Source: Gammaproteobacteria bacterium (GTDB lineage Bacteria; Pseudomonadota; Gammaproteobacteria; Steroidobacterales; Steroidobacteraceae). From it: a stretch of DNA of 47,957 nucleotides. Location of the stretch: NCBI GenBank assembly GCA_030831085.1, contig JAURLT010000154.1, forward strand, positions 1 to 47,957. The letters run 5' to 3'. The notes beneath the pieces are model-generated. The model saw only the letters and a list, made by a program, of their open reading frames with translations, was not told the DNA's origin and made no database searches. The stretch's first letter is position 1. Each line of letters opens with the position of its first letter. This document shows, one piece after another, positions 24,771-31,529 of the stretch. Position numbers and translations under genes: made by a program.

Positions 24771-24934
24771 TCATTTCCTTCCTACCCGCACCTCAGGGCG
24801 CCGGGTCACCGACACAGGGGGAAGCTGGTTCGCCGTTACACGAGCCCTGGGCAGTATCCAAGCGGCTGTAGCGCTGGTGCTATCAACTTCTTGTATTTTT
24901 CGGCAACCATGAGTTACCAACGGCGGGTTCCACG

Positions 24935-25840
24935 CTATGGCGTTCCCGCCTCGACGATCCGCTTCAACTCGCGCAAGAACTGCAGTGAGTCTGGGGATCG
25001 AGTGCTGTTCTTACGAAAGAACACCACCGTCGGTCGTGTCCAGTCATCCGCATCGGTATCGATCGGAACGACGAGCCCTGCCGCCGTCTCACGGCGCAGG
25101 ATTTCCTGCGGCAGGATCAAGAGCGCATCGCTCTGCAGGAGGAGCCCCAGGGCGAAAGATACCGAGTTGGTCTTGAAGGTGGGCTCCGGCGGGTTGAGAT
25201 CAATCGCCCTGAAGCTCGCTGCCACCTCTGCTTCCACTTGGTCTTCATCGTCTCCCGCAATCCATGGGAACTCCAAAAGGCGCGCCAGCGGCACCTTCTC
25301 CAGCCCGGCAAGAGGGTGGCCAGCCCGCGTGTACGCGCGATACTTCTCAACCCGTAGCACTCGATGGTCGATAAGGCGATCGACGACATCGACGGTCATG
25401 ATGCTTACGACCACGTCAATCTTGCCCTGCAGTAGCCGAGGGATGAGGTCCTCGAAGGTTCCCTCGATGACGTCGACGGCGATATTAGAATTGTGCCGAC
25501 GTACCGCGAGTACGGCATCCGCAATGAGCTTCGTCGCGACCGCGGCACCAGCTCCGATTACCAGCTGGTTGGTGCCCGTGTCGAGTAGCGCATCAAGGGC
25601 TCGGCGTAAACTGCGCGCCTCGGCGTCGATGTTCCTCGCATAAGTAACGATCTGTTCAGCAAACAATGTCGGCCTGACTGACCGCGTATCACGATCAAAC
25701 AGCCGCACGCCGAGCGAGTCCTCGAAACGTCGGATACTCTTGCTGAGCGCCTGCGGCGTCAGCCCACACTCCTCCGCGGCACGCCAGTAACTCTTCGTCT
25801 CCATCAGTGCCAGGAAATGGCGTAGTTGCCTCATCTCCAT
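24935..25840 (-). CDS. LysR-family transcriptional regulator
   Basis: A 301-aa regulator with the N-terminal winged helix-turn-helix (MEMRQLRHFLALMETKSYWR, then LTPQALSKSIRRFEDSLGVRLFDRDTR) and a C-terminal substrate-binding domain (about 92-300). It has a GAGGAG ribosome-binding site seven bases before the ATG. It lies 164 bp upstream of the transport operon on the same strand, so it is a likely local regulator, activating in response to a small inducer. LysR genes are more often divergent from their targets. Confidence 0.93.
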   Translation of the reverse strand: MEMRQLRHFLALMETKSYWRAAEECGLTPQALSKSIRRFEDSLGVRLFDRDTRSVRPTLFAEQIVTYARNIDAEARSLRRALDALLDTGTNQLVIGAGAAVATKLIADAVLAVRRHNSNIAVDVIEGTFEDLIPRLLQGKIDVVVSIMTVDVVDRLIDHRVLRVEKYRAYTRAGHPLAGLEKVPLARLLEFPWIAGDDEDQVEAEVAASFRAIDLNPPEPTFKTNSVSFALGLLLQSDALLILPQEILRRETAAGLVVPIDTDADDWTRPTVVFFRKNSTRSPDSLQFLRELKRIVEAGTP

Positions 25841-26044
25841 TGCGATGCTCCTCTGACGTGACGGGGGAGAACTTGCACCGGATCCGCGCGCGTGGGCGAC
25901 AACGTCTCAATAAGGCCTAGGGTGTATTGACTGGATGTGAGATGGGACAACGATCCGCGCCGTTTGATGAGCATACTGCAAGTCGCCACCATCGACGCCC
26001 GATGGCCACCCTATCGCGTAGAAAGTAATATTAGAATCAATTGG

Positions 26045-26365
26045 TTAGGAAACATCGGAAGTGGTGGCCAGGGTCGGAATCGAACCAACGACACGCGGAT
26101 TTTCAGTACAGGAGAGAGTCGGGCTCGGTGCCAGGAGGCCGAAGACCGGGACGGGGTCCCGTCCAAGTCGACCGAGCCGTCCGCGGGAGCCATGGCCCTT
26201 CAGGATGGGGGTATCGATCAACAAATAGACGCCTACAGCTATGGGAAGTAGGACGATCAGCCACCATAGTTCTACGATGATGGCTAGGCCGAATATGAGG
26301 GCGAGAATCCCCCCAGCCAGGACCAGCACGGCAAGAACAATTCCGGGTGCGATATCAATCGCCAT
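26045..26365 (-). pseudogene. Small two-segment membrane protein running into the tRNA repeat
   Basis: The first 55 residues form two hydrophobic segments (GIVLAVLVLAGGILALIF; VELWWLIVLLPIAVGVYLLI). From about residue 57 the frame reads through the 131-bp repeat and tRNA half (ENPRVVGSIPTLA is the usual translation of such tRNA ends). The C-terminus is therefore probably a fusion created when the repeat arrived. No good ribosome-binding site is visible, so expression is doubtful. Confidence 0.4.
26062..26197 (-). repeat. 131-bp direct repeat, copy 2, with tRNA-Phe 3' half including CCA
   Basis: The partner of 15055-15185; here the tRNA half is more complete. On the minus strand, 26062-26106 runs from the anticodon loop CTGAAAA through the T-arm to the acceptor end CCTGGCCACCA, so the natural tRNA 3' terminus is at 26062. 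The 5' half (D-arm and 5' acceptor strand) is missing and the anticodon stem does not pair, so it is not a functional tRNA. The far 47 bp, identical in both copies, include the palindrome GACGGG-GT-CCCGTC. Confidence 0.85.
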
Positions 26366-26374
26366 AGTTAAAGG

Positions 26375-26809
26375 TTAGAGAAATGGGCATCGGCCAACGA
26401 CCATTGCGACGTCACCGGATGGCCTTTCATCCCCCTTAACTAGGAGCCAAGCGTCATCAAAGACCGCGTAGAACTCCAACTTGTCGAGGCGAAATACAAG
26501 CTCTGGTATTCCTTGGCACCAGAGGACGCCGCCTTTGTTGAAATTAGGACACGTTGATAGGGCTGCGTCTTCGCCCAATTCGACAACCGCGTAAACTTGG
26601 TAGGCGGCATCTGGCTGCATCGGGATATCTTGGCCATTCTTTATCGGGCGCATTACGAGCTTCTTCTCCGTCTCAAATATCGCCGGCACCCAATGCCCTG
26701 TTGTCTTGTTGAACGTGAATCCGGACATCCCATCCGAAACGCACAACCAACCATCCGCGCTTGCCGGAAGTGCGACTAACAGCCCAATTAGCAAGGCAAT
26801 GACGCGCAT
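26375..26809 (-). CDS. Small secreted protein of unknown function
   Basis: A 144-aa protein with a signal peptide (MRVIALLIGLLVALPASADG). The mature part has C-V-S-D-G-M-S-G-F near its N-terminus and cysteines at STCPNF, LWCQGI and GRCPF, so it is probably disulfide-bonded in the periplasm. The start at 26809 is preferred over the ATG two codons upstream because GGGAG lies six bases before it. No family recognised. It is outside the tRNA-repeat block but inside the island. Confidence 0.7.
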   Translation of the reverse strand: MRVIALLIGLLVALPASADGWLCVSDGMSGFTFNKTTGHWVPAIFETEKKLVMRPIKNGQDIPMQPDAAYQVYAVVELGEDAALSTCPNFNKGGVLWCQGIPELVFRLDKLEFYAVFDDAWLLVKGDERPSGDVAMVVGRCPFL

Positions 26810-27007
26810 AGCCATCTCCCTATGACGCAACCATCGTAAACGGTCACAGACTGGTTTCCAGCCCAATACGGGACATTCTCACGGCCCAGGGCGGGCGCTG
26901 GAGTGGCAGGCTGTGCGTGGCACCTCCCCGGTGCCGCTGGCCGTCCGCGTGTCGTCCTCTCTTTTGGTGGCTCACCGCATGGCCCTGGCTGGCGCTACGC
27001 TTTGGCC

Positions 27008-27253
27008 GTGGACGATCTCAGTACCATTGGCGGGCTACATAAATTCCGGCACAGGATCGGAGTCTATTGCCCGTCCTGCCGTCGCTGGGCCAGCCTAGAC
27101 TTGGGAGAAATGGTCCGGTCTGGTCGGGGAGCTATGGCAGTGACGCGATTGCGGCCACGGTGCAGGCGATGTGGCGGGCCGGGTGAGAAGCAGATACGGC
27201 CCCCGGTACCGGACTACTCCACGGGTCTGGGCCAGTGGCCCCCGATGGGGTGA
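27008..27253 (+). CDS. Zinc-ribbon-like protein of phage/island type
   Basis: An 81-aa protein (GTG start giving M-D-D-L-S-T-I-G-G-L) with CPSC and CRRCGGPG pairs separated by about 30 residues (VYCPSCRRWASLDLGEMV; RLRPRCRRCGG), fitting a small zinc-binding fold. Similar short proteins with this CxxC spacing occur in integrated elements of proteobacteria; the role is unknown. The frame is open back to a GTG at 26903, but the upstream part has no conserved look. Confidence 0.55.
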   Translation: MDDLSTIGGLHKFRHRIGVYCPSCRRWASLDLGEMVRSGRGAMAVTRLRPRCRRCGGPGEKQIRPPVPDYSTGLGQWPPMG

Positions 27254-27540
27254 TGCCGATGGCGGCTGCCTGGTGCCGACTTGCGGTCTGGACAACGGCA
27301 TTGGACCCAGGGCGAAGTCATGCAGTCAAGCAGGAACCCTACGGTGTCCCGCTGGGTGCTACTTGGCGCGGTCTTGCGGCGTGAGCGGGGCTTGGATATG
27401 GCCCCGATGATCGCCGGTCCTGGGCGCACTATAGGGGCGGGAATCTGGACTGTTCAGGCAGATATTCGGCCGGCACGAAGTCGCCAAATGTTGGCCTATT
27501 TTTGTATCCTGGCAGTATCCAGAATACCTAACTCATTGTT
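27254..27540. other. Right end of the island, no gene seen
   Basis: One ORF spans this stretch (27281-27616) but crosses the attachment site and has no recognisable pattern. The last 60 bases become AT-rich and carry repeat boxes similar to those at the left end. Confidence 0.4.
27501..27522 (+). repeat. TATCC-box pair at the right island end
   Basis: TTGTATCC (27502-27509) and GTATCCAG (27515-27522) are 11 to 13 bases apart, in the same orientation as the TTGTATCCAG pair near the integrase. They lie 36 bases from the attachment core, so they may be the right-arm binding sites. Confidence 0.45.
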
Positions 27541-27588
27541 TTATAAAAGTATCGAACTGTTGCCCATGCAGACGAACAGGATCCTCAT
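27541..27588 (-). pseudogene. ptpA: Displaced original start of ptpA
   Basis: Reads ATG then R-I-L-F-V-C-M-G-N, followed by five island-derived codons and TAA. The first ten residues equal the conserved N-terminus of low-molecular-weight phosphatases. The codons (AGG ATC CTG TTC GTC) are GC-rich like the chromosome, unlike the present gene start at 7753. A Shine-Dalgarno GGAG lies about eight bases upstream, inside the end of the SnoaL-like gene. It marks the ancestral gene start cut off by the island. Confidence 0.85.
27558..27570. repeat. Right attachment site of the island (13-bp core)
   Basis: TGTTGCCCATGCA, identical to 7714-7726, within the displaced P-loop codons of ptpA. It defines the right boundary of the 19.8-kb island. 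Confidence 0.85.
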
Positions 27589-27591
27589 GAC

Positions 27592-27978
27592 CTACTCCAC
27601 CGGACGCAATACGTAGCGACTCACCAGTTGGTCTCGCAACTCGAACCAGCCAAAAAACGGTATTTCACGCTCGGGGCCCTCGACCGCTGCCAGGAAAGCC
27701 CCCTGGCAGCCATCGCACACCAACTGCCTGATGCGGTGCCGAATGCCTGCCTCGGCCAGTCTCGCCACCCGCTCTGCCAGCAGGCCGTATACGGCCTGTC
27801 GACCTTTCAGCCGGGTAGGCTCGGCACGCCGGCGGTAGTCATGGTGCTCCCAGACCTGCACATGTGACCAGTCGATGTCAGGATGCAGCGCCAGCACGGC
27901 CGAGGTCATGTCACCACGATCAATCGAATCGTAATAGGTGGCCTGCAACAGGTGACGGGCAAGTTCGGTTGCGTTCAT
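27592..27978 (-). CDS. SnoaL/NTF2-like protein
   Basis: A 128-aa cone-fold protein: LARHLLQATYYDSIDRGDMT opens the usual NTF2-like helix, and VLALHPDIDWSHVQVWEHHD and the C-terminal strands follow. Members include small hydrolases, isomerases and ligand-binding proteins; no function can be assigned. The start at 27978 has GGAGG six bases upstream; an ATG at 27984 overlaps the dehydrogenase stop (ATGA) but lies against that site. Its stop is four bases from the displaced ptpA start, so the pair formed an operon before the island arrived. Confidence 0.8.
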   Translation of the reverse strand: MNATELARHLLQATYYDSIDRGDMTSAVLALHPDIDWSHVQVWEHHDYRRRAEPTRLKGRQAVYGLLAERVARLAEAGIRHRIRQLVCDGCQGAFLAAVEGPEREIPFFGWFELRDQLVSRYVLRPVE

Positions 27979-27980
27979 GG

Positions 27981-29027
27981 TCATCCTCCCGGGTTCCAGA
28001 CTAGCACCTGCGCGGGATTGACGAGGCCATGCTCGGACTTGCGGGCAGTGAGCCGGAAGGCTTCGGGCACCCGCTCCAGACCCGGCAATACGTGGGTCAC
28101 CATCGGCCGCACGTCGAGGCGCCCGTCACCGAGCCAGGCGAGCGTCCGCTGGAAAATGGCCTCGCTCATCAGGCTGGGAAACAGGTAACGAATGCCGCGA
28201 AAACGAAACAGCCGATAGGGCAGGAAGGTGCCTTCACCATGGAAGGCCACGCCGACCACCGTGCCCGCATCGCATACCATCCGCGCCGCCTGCTCCAGCG
28301 TGGTATCCCCGGCCAGGCCCTGCTCAGGCGGCCCACCGGCGGTCTCGAACACCACGTCAGCGCCAAGGCCGGTTGTGGCCTCTCGCACCGCTGCCACCGG
28401 ATCACACCGGCTGGCGTCGAAGCAGAGGTCGGCACCGAGTTGCCGAGCGAGCGACAGTGACTGCGCACGGCGGGCGATCGCGATGACCCGCGCGGATCCA
28501 GCGGCGCGCGCTGCCTGCAGGCAACTCAGACCCATCGCGCCCTGGCCGATGACCACCACTGAACGGCCAGCAAGGTCGCCCGCAGCATCAACGGCTGCTA
28601 CCGCGTCGGTCAGCGCCTGGACCACCGCACCCTCGCTGAAGGACACGCTGGCTGGCAAACGCCCGAGCAGCGTGGCAGGCACCTCGATGTACTCGGCAAA
28701 AGCGCCGGGCATGTCGAAGCCCACGATGCCTGCGGGGTGTGAACCACGCGCCGCCACCCGATCTCCCACCGCCAACCGGTCTACGCCCTCGCCGAGGGCG
28801 GTAACCACTCCGGAAAATTCATGACCAAACAGCGGCTGCGGACCCTGAGCCAGCAAGCTTGCTACCTGCTCGTGCAGGTAGGTCTTCGCGCCGTCGAACA
28901 GCAGTGTCTCGGTGATGCTCGGCTGCACTACGCAGACCCGCACCACCGCCCAGCCCGGTCGCGGACAAGGCTCGGGCAGCTGCTCGAGCCTCATGTCGCC
29001 GTAGCCATGAACGCGCCAGCCGAACAC
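27981..29027 (-). CDS. Medium-chain dehydrogenase/reductase without canonical zinc ligands
   Basis: A 348-aa MDR-family oxidoreductase with the GroES-like domain ([20 protein letters not shown], His69-Glu70) and a Rossmann fold ([20 protein letters not shown], 158-177). The zinc Cys of the usual CGxCGTD position is replaced ([10 protein letters not shown], Ser37), and the structural-zinc four-Cys loop is absent ([11 protein letters not shown]). It may use a different metal site or none, as in quinone-reductase-like members. Substrate unknown. It is first in an operon with the SnoaL-like gene and formerly ptpA. A palindrome TCGCCA-GACAA-TGGCGA (29038-29054) lies between it and the divergent yqhA-like gene. 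Confidence 0.88.
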   Translation of the reverse strand: MFGWRVHGYGDMRLEQLPEPCPRPGWAVVRVCVVQPSITETLLFDGAKTYLHEQVASLLAQGPQPLFGHEFSGVVTALGEGVDRLAVGDRVAARGSHPAGIVGFDMPGAFAEYIEVPATLLGRLPASVSFSEGAVVQALTDAVAAVDAAGDLAGRSVVVIGQGAMGLSCLQAARAAGSARVIAIARRAQSLSLARQLGADLCFDASRCDPVAAVREATTGLGADVVFETAGGPPEQGLAGDTTLEQAARMVCDAGTVVGVAFHGEGTFLPYRLFRFRGIRYLFPSLMSEAIFQRTLAWLGDGRLDVRPMVTHVLPGLERVPEAFRLTARKSEHGLVNPAQVLVWNPGG

Positions 29028-29066
29028 CGATCAGCAGTCGCCAGACAATGGCGATACAATCAGCCG

Positions 29067-29567
29067 ATGGAAAGCTTCATCGAACGCCTGCTGTTCGCCT
29101 GCCGCTGGCTGCTGGCGCCGCTGTACCTGGGTTTGTCGCTGGCGCTGATGGCGCTGGGATTCAAGTTCTTCCAGGAGGCCTGGCACGTGCTCACCCACGC
29201 GCTGATCTCGACCGAGGCACAACTGGTGCTGACCGTGCTCGCCATGATCGACATCGTGCTGGTGGGCAGCCTGATCGTGATGGTGATGTTCTCGGGCTAC
29301 GAGAATTTCGTCTCGCGCATCGACGTCAAGAACGGCGAATCGCTCGGCTGGCTGGGCAAGCTCGATGCAGGCACCCTCAAGCTGAAGGTTGCAGCATCGA
29401 TTGTCGCCATTTCCAGTATCCACCTGCTGCGGGTGTTCATGGACGCGCAGCAGATCGCCAACGACAAGATCATGTGGTACGTGATCCTGCACATGACCTT
29501 CGTGCTGTCGGCGCTGCTGCTCGGCGTTCTGGACCGACTGTCCTTCGCAGCGCACCGGGAACACTGA
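29067..29567 (+). CDS. YqhA/UPF0114 membrane protein
   Basis: A 166-aa inner-membrane protein with three or four hydrophobic segments and the family core [20 protein letters not shown] followed by ENFVSRID and [20 protein letters not shown]. The family is widespread in proteobacteria and has no established function. The gene lies alone between the divergent dehydrogenase and the convergent kdsB. Confidence 0.9.
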   Translation: MESFIERLLFACRWLLAPLYLGLSLALMALGFKFFQEAWHVLTHALISTEAQLVLTVLAMIDIVLVGSLIVMVMFSGYENFVSRIDVKNGESLGWLGKLDAGTLKLKVAASIVAISSIHLLRVFMDAQQIANDKIMWYVILHMTFVLSALLLGVLDRLSFAAHREH

Positions 29568-29578
29568 GCCGCAGCTCA
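29565..29578. terminator. Compact hairpin joining the stops of yqhA-like and kdsB
   Basis: TGAGC-CGCA-GCTCA: each arm carries one of the two convergent stop codons. It is short and lacks a T tract, so a terminator role is only possible. Confidence 0.3.
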
Positions 29579-30313
29579 CCGGCTTCCGACCAACGACCTG
29601 ACCCGCTCAAGGTCCTCGGTCGTGTCCACCCCAGGGCCGGGCGCTGCCATGGCCTCCGCCACCGCAATCCCCATGCCGTGGTGCAAGGCCCGAAGTTGCT
29701 CCAGGCGCTCGCGAAGTTCCATTTCACAGGGCGGTAGGGAAGCCAGGCGCAACAGCGCTGCGACCCGGTACGCGTAGAGGCCAATGTGGCGCCAGGTATC
29801 CGTCAGGCCACGATCACCATCGCGGTCCAGGGGAACGGGCGCACGACTGAACAACAAGGCCCGACCATCAGCCCGGCGCACCACCTTGACCACTGCCGGG
29901 TTCCGGAACTCTTCCTGGGTGGTGATGGCCGTACACAAGGTAGCCAGGTCGGCGCCCGGATCTGCCGCCAGCAGCCCCGCTACCTGCCCGACCAGCACCG
30001 GGGGCAGCAGGGGTTCATCACCCTGCAGGTTGACCACCACTGTATTTCCAGCCCAACCGCGGCGCGCTGCCACTTCCGCGATGCGGTCCGAACCGGTGGA
30101 ATGTGCCGGCGAAGTCATCTCCACTTGTGCATCGAGGGCTACGCAAGCCTCGCGAATACGCTCGTCGTCTGTTGCGACTATCACCTCGCCAGCACCCGCC
30201 TCCAGCGCTCGCTGGTAGACGTGCAGGATCATCGGCCGCCCCATGATGTCCGCCAACGGCTTGCCGGGAAGGCGAGACGACGCATACCGAGCGGGGATGA
30301 CAACCTTGAACAC
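29576..30313 (-). CDS. kdsB: 3-deoxy-manno-octulosonate cytidylyltransferase
   Basis: Activates Kdo as CMP-Kdo for lipopolysaccharide core synthesis in the cytoplasm. The 245-aa protein opens with FKVVIPARYASSRLPGKPLA, the nucleotidyltransferase signature, and has VVVNLQGDEPLLPP at about 93-106 and a TWRHIGLYAYR motif. It lies three bases after ycaR, in the same operon as lpxK and msbA, which supply and move lipid A. Confidence 0.97.
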   Translation of the reverse strand: MFKVVIPARYASSRLPGKPLADIMGRPMILHVYQRALEAGAGEVIVATDDERIREACVALDAQVEMTSPAHSTGSDRIAEVAARRGWAGNTVVVNLQGDEPLLPPVLVGQVAGLLAADPGADLATLCTAITTQEEFRNPAVVKVVRRADGRALLFSRAPVPLDRDGDRGLTDTWRHIGLYAYRVAALLRLASLPPCEMELRERLEQLRALHHGMGIAVAEAMAAPGPGVDTTEDLERVRSLVGSR

Positions 30314-30316
30314 GCC

Positions 30317-30505
30317 TCAGCGCGCCAGCACCGGATCATCGGCGGACAGTTCGCTCGCCTCTTCCTGAAGCATCACGGGAATCCCCTCACGTACAGGATA
30401 AGCCAAGCGATCCGCTCGACAGACCAGGCGCTCGGGATCCGTCAGGTAGAGCAGCGGACCCTTGCAGATCGGGCACGCAAGGATATCCAACAGTTTCTTG
30501 TCCAA
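30317..30505 (-). CDS. ycaR: Trm112/YcaR-family zinc-ribbon protein
   Basis: A 62-aa protein. The TTG start at 30505 gives M-D-K-K-L-L-D-I-L-A-C-P-I-C-K, matching the E. coli YcaR start, with GGAGG four bases upstream; a GTG five codons earlier is less likely. It contains CPIC and a single later Cys (VCRADRLAYPVREGIPVML). Eukaryotic and archaeal Trm112 proteins stabilise methyltransferases; the bacterial role is unclear. The lpxK-ycaR-kdsB order is conserved in gammaproteobacteria. Confidence 0.93.
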   Translation of the reverse strand: MDKKLLDILACPICKGPLLYLTDPERLVCRADRLAYPVREGIPVMLQEEASELSADDPVLAR

Positions 30506-30506
30506 G

Positions 30507-31529
30507 TTACCTCCCGACACTCGCGTTCTCCATGACCCGGTTGACGACGCCCAGCAACTGCTCGGCGCCCTCGTGATCGATCACCGCCTGCACCTCAAGG
30601 TACCAGTGCCGTCCGTCGACTGGGTGGGGATATTTTACGGCATCTTTTTCCGTCATCAGGATCGGAAGTTGGTCATTGAAATTCACCTCGCCAGCCGTGG
30701 GCACGCCGTGGTCCGGCAGGGGCAGCGGAATAACCTCCACACCCAGTGAGCGCAGGTGCTCGAAGAAACGCTCCGGGTGGCCTATACCCGCCAGCACGTG
30801 GGCCGGCCGGCCGGCCATCGCCTCCGGGGCCAGTGGTTCACCCCCGGCCAGCGGCACCCAGCGCAGCGACTGCAGTGACATCAGGATTCCGCCCCCAGCG
30901 GACGGCAGGGCGCCAGTGCAAACCAGGGCATCCACCTCTGCCAGCCGTTCCGGCGGTTCACGCAGGGGCCCCGCCGGTAGCAGATGCGCGTTGCCCAGGC
31001 CCCGACGACCATCCATCACCACGATCTCTGCATCACGATGCAGTCCGTAATGCTGCAGTCCGTCATCAGCAAGGATCAGGTCACAGTCGCCCTCGACCAG
31101 GCGGGCCGCGTCGATCCGCCGCTCGCCCACTGCCACTGGCACTCCCGTCCTGCGGGCCACGAGCAGGGGCTCATCCCCTACCGTCTCGGCAGTGTCCTCA
31201 GGGCCCAGGCGCCTGGCCCCCGTGACCCTGCGACCATAACCGCGGCTGATCACTGCGGGCTGCAGCCCGCGCTGCTGCAACTGCTGAGCCAGCCATATCA
31301 CCAGCGGCGTCTTGCCAGAGCCGCCGACTGTCAGGTTGCCGATCACGATCACGGGCCGCACGCTTCGCTGCATCCTGACCAAACCAGCCTGGAAAGCAAG
31401 GCGACGCAGCCGCACCACCACCCCGAACAGCCAGGACGCCGGCAACAGCCAGGCTGACGGTCGGCCTGCCTCGTACCAGCGACGAACCAGTCGCTCAGAC
31501 GCTGAATTGCATGCGGTGGAGTGCCGCAT
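30507..31529 (-). CDS. lpxK: Tetraacyldisaccharide 4'-kinase
   Basis: Phosphorylates the lipid A disaccharide precursor at the inner membrane. The 340-aa product has an N-terminal hydrophobic helix (WLLPASWLFGVVVRLRRLAF), the Walker A loop GNLTVGGSGKTPLV, the SRGYGRR motif and DCDLILADDGLQHY. The start is uncertain: the ATG at 31529 overlaps the msbA end by 35 bases, an ATG further upstream (31568) is in the same frame, and no strong ribosome-binding site is visible for any. Confidence 0.95.
   Translation of the reverse strand: MRHSTACNSASERLVRRWYEAGRPSAWLLPASWLFGVVVRLRRLAFQAGLVRMQRSVRPVIVIGNLTVGGSGKTPLVIWLAQQLQQRGLQPAVISRGYGRRVTGARRLGPEDTAETVGDEPLLVARRTGVPVAVGERRIDAARLVEGDCDLILADDGLQHYGLHRDAEIVVMDGRRGLGNAHLLPAGPLREPPERLAEVDALVCTGALPSAGGGILMSLQSLRWVPLAGGEPLAPEAMAGRPAHVLAGIGHPERFFEHLRSLGVEVIPLPLPDHGVPTAGEVNFNDQLPILMTEKDAVKYPHPVDGRHWYLEVQAVIDHEGAEQLLGVVNRVMENASVGR

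Larger units (their letters stand above)
15055..26197. mobile_element. Nested 11-kb catabolic block flanked by tRNA-Phe half repeats
   Basis: Two direct repeats containing the 3' half of tRNA-Phe, a classic attachment site for tyrosine integrases, bound eight minus-strand cargo genes plus a LysR gene, all with one theme of uptake and conversion of a small molecule. A short tyrosine recombinase lies just outside copy 1. No complete tRNA-Phe gene is present in the window. This suggests the block travelled as a separate unit and was captured in, or carried into, the larger island. Confidence 0.55.
7714..27570. mobile_element. 19.8-kb integrative genomic island in ptpA
   Basis: Bounded by the 13-bp direct repeats at 7714-7726 and 27558-27570. 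A P4-type tyrosine integrase lies just inside the left end and reads inward. An excisionase-like protein and a putative replication gene follow. At the right end the displaced first codons of ptpA remain beside the SnoaL-like gene, whose stop codon lies four bases upstream of the old ptpA start, so the pre-insertion order was dehydrogenase, SnoaL, ptpA, rne. The island also contains an apparently separate 11-kb block flanked by tRNA-Phe half repeats. Confidence 0.85.

Noticed and set aside
27281-27616. 111-aa plus-strand ORF across the right attachment site
   Set aside because: It crosses the island boundary and the displaced ptpA start, has no family pattern, and its tail is antisense to a real gene remnant.
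29048-29737. 229-aa plus-strand ORF over the yqhA-like gene and into kdsB
   Set aside because: A shadow frame with Arg/Ala/Gly-rich composition; the YqhA frame has clear membrane segments and motifs.
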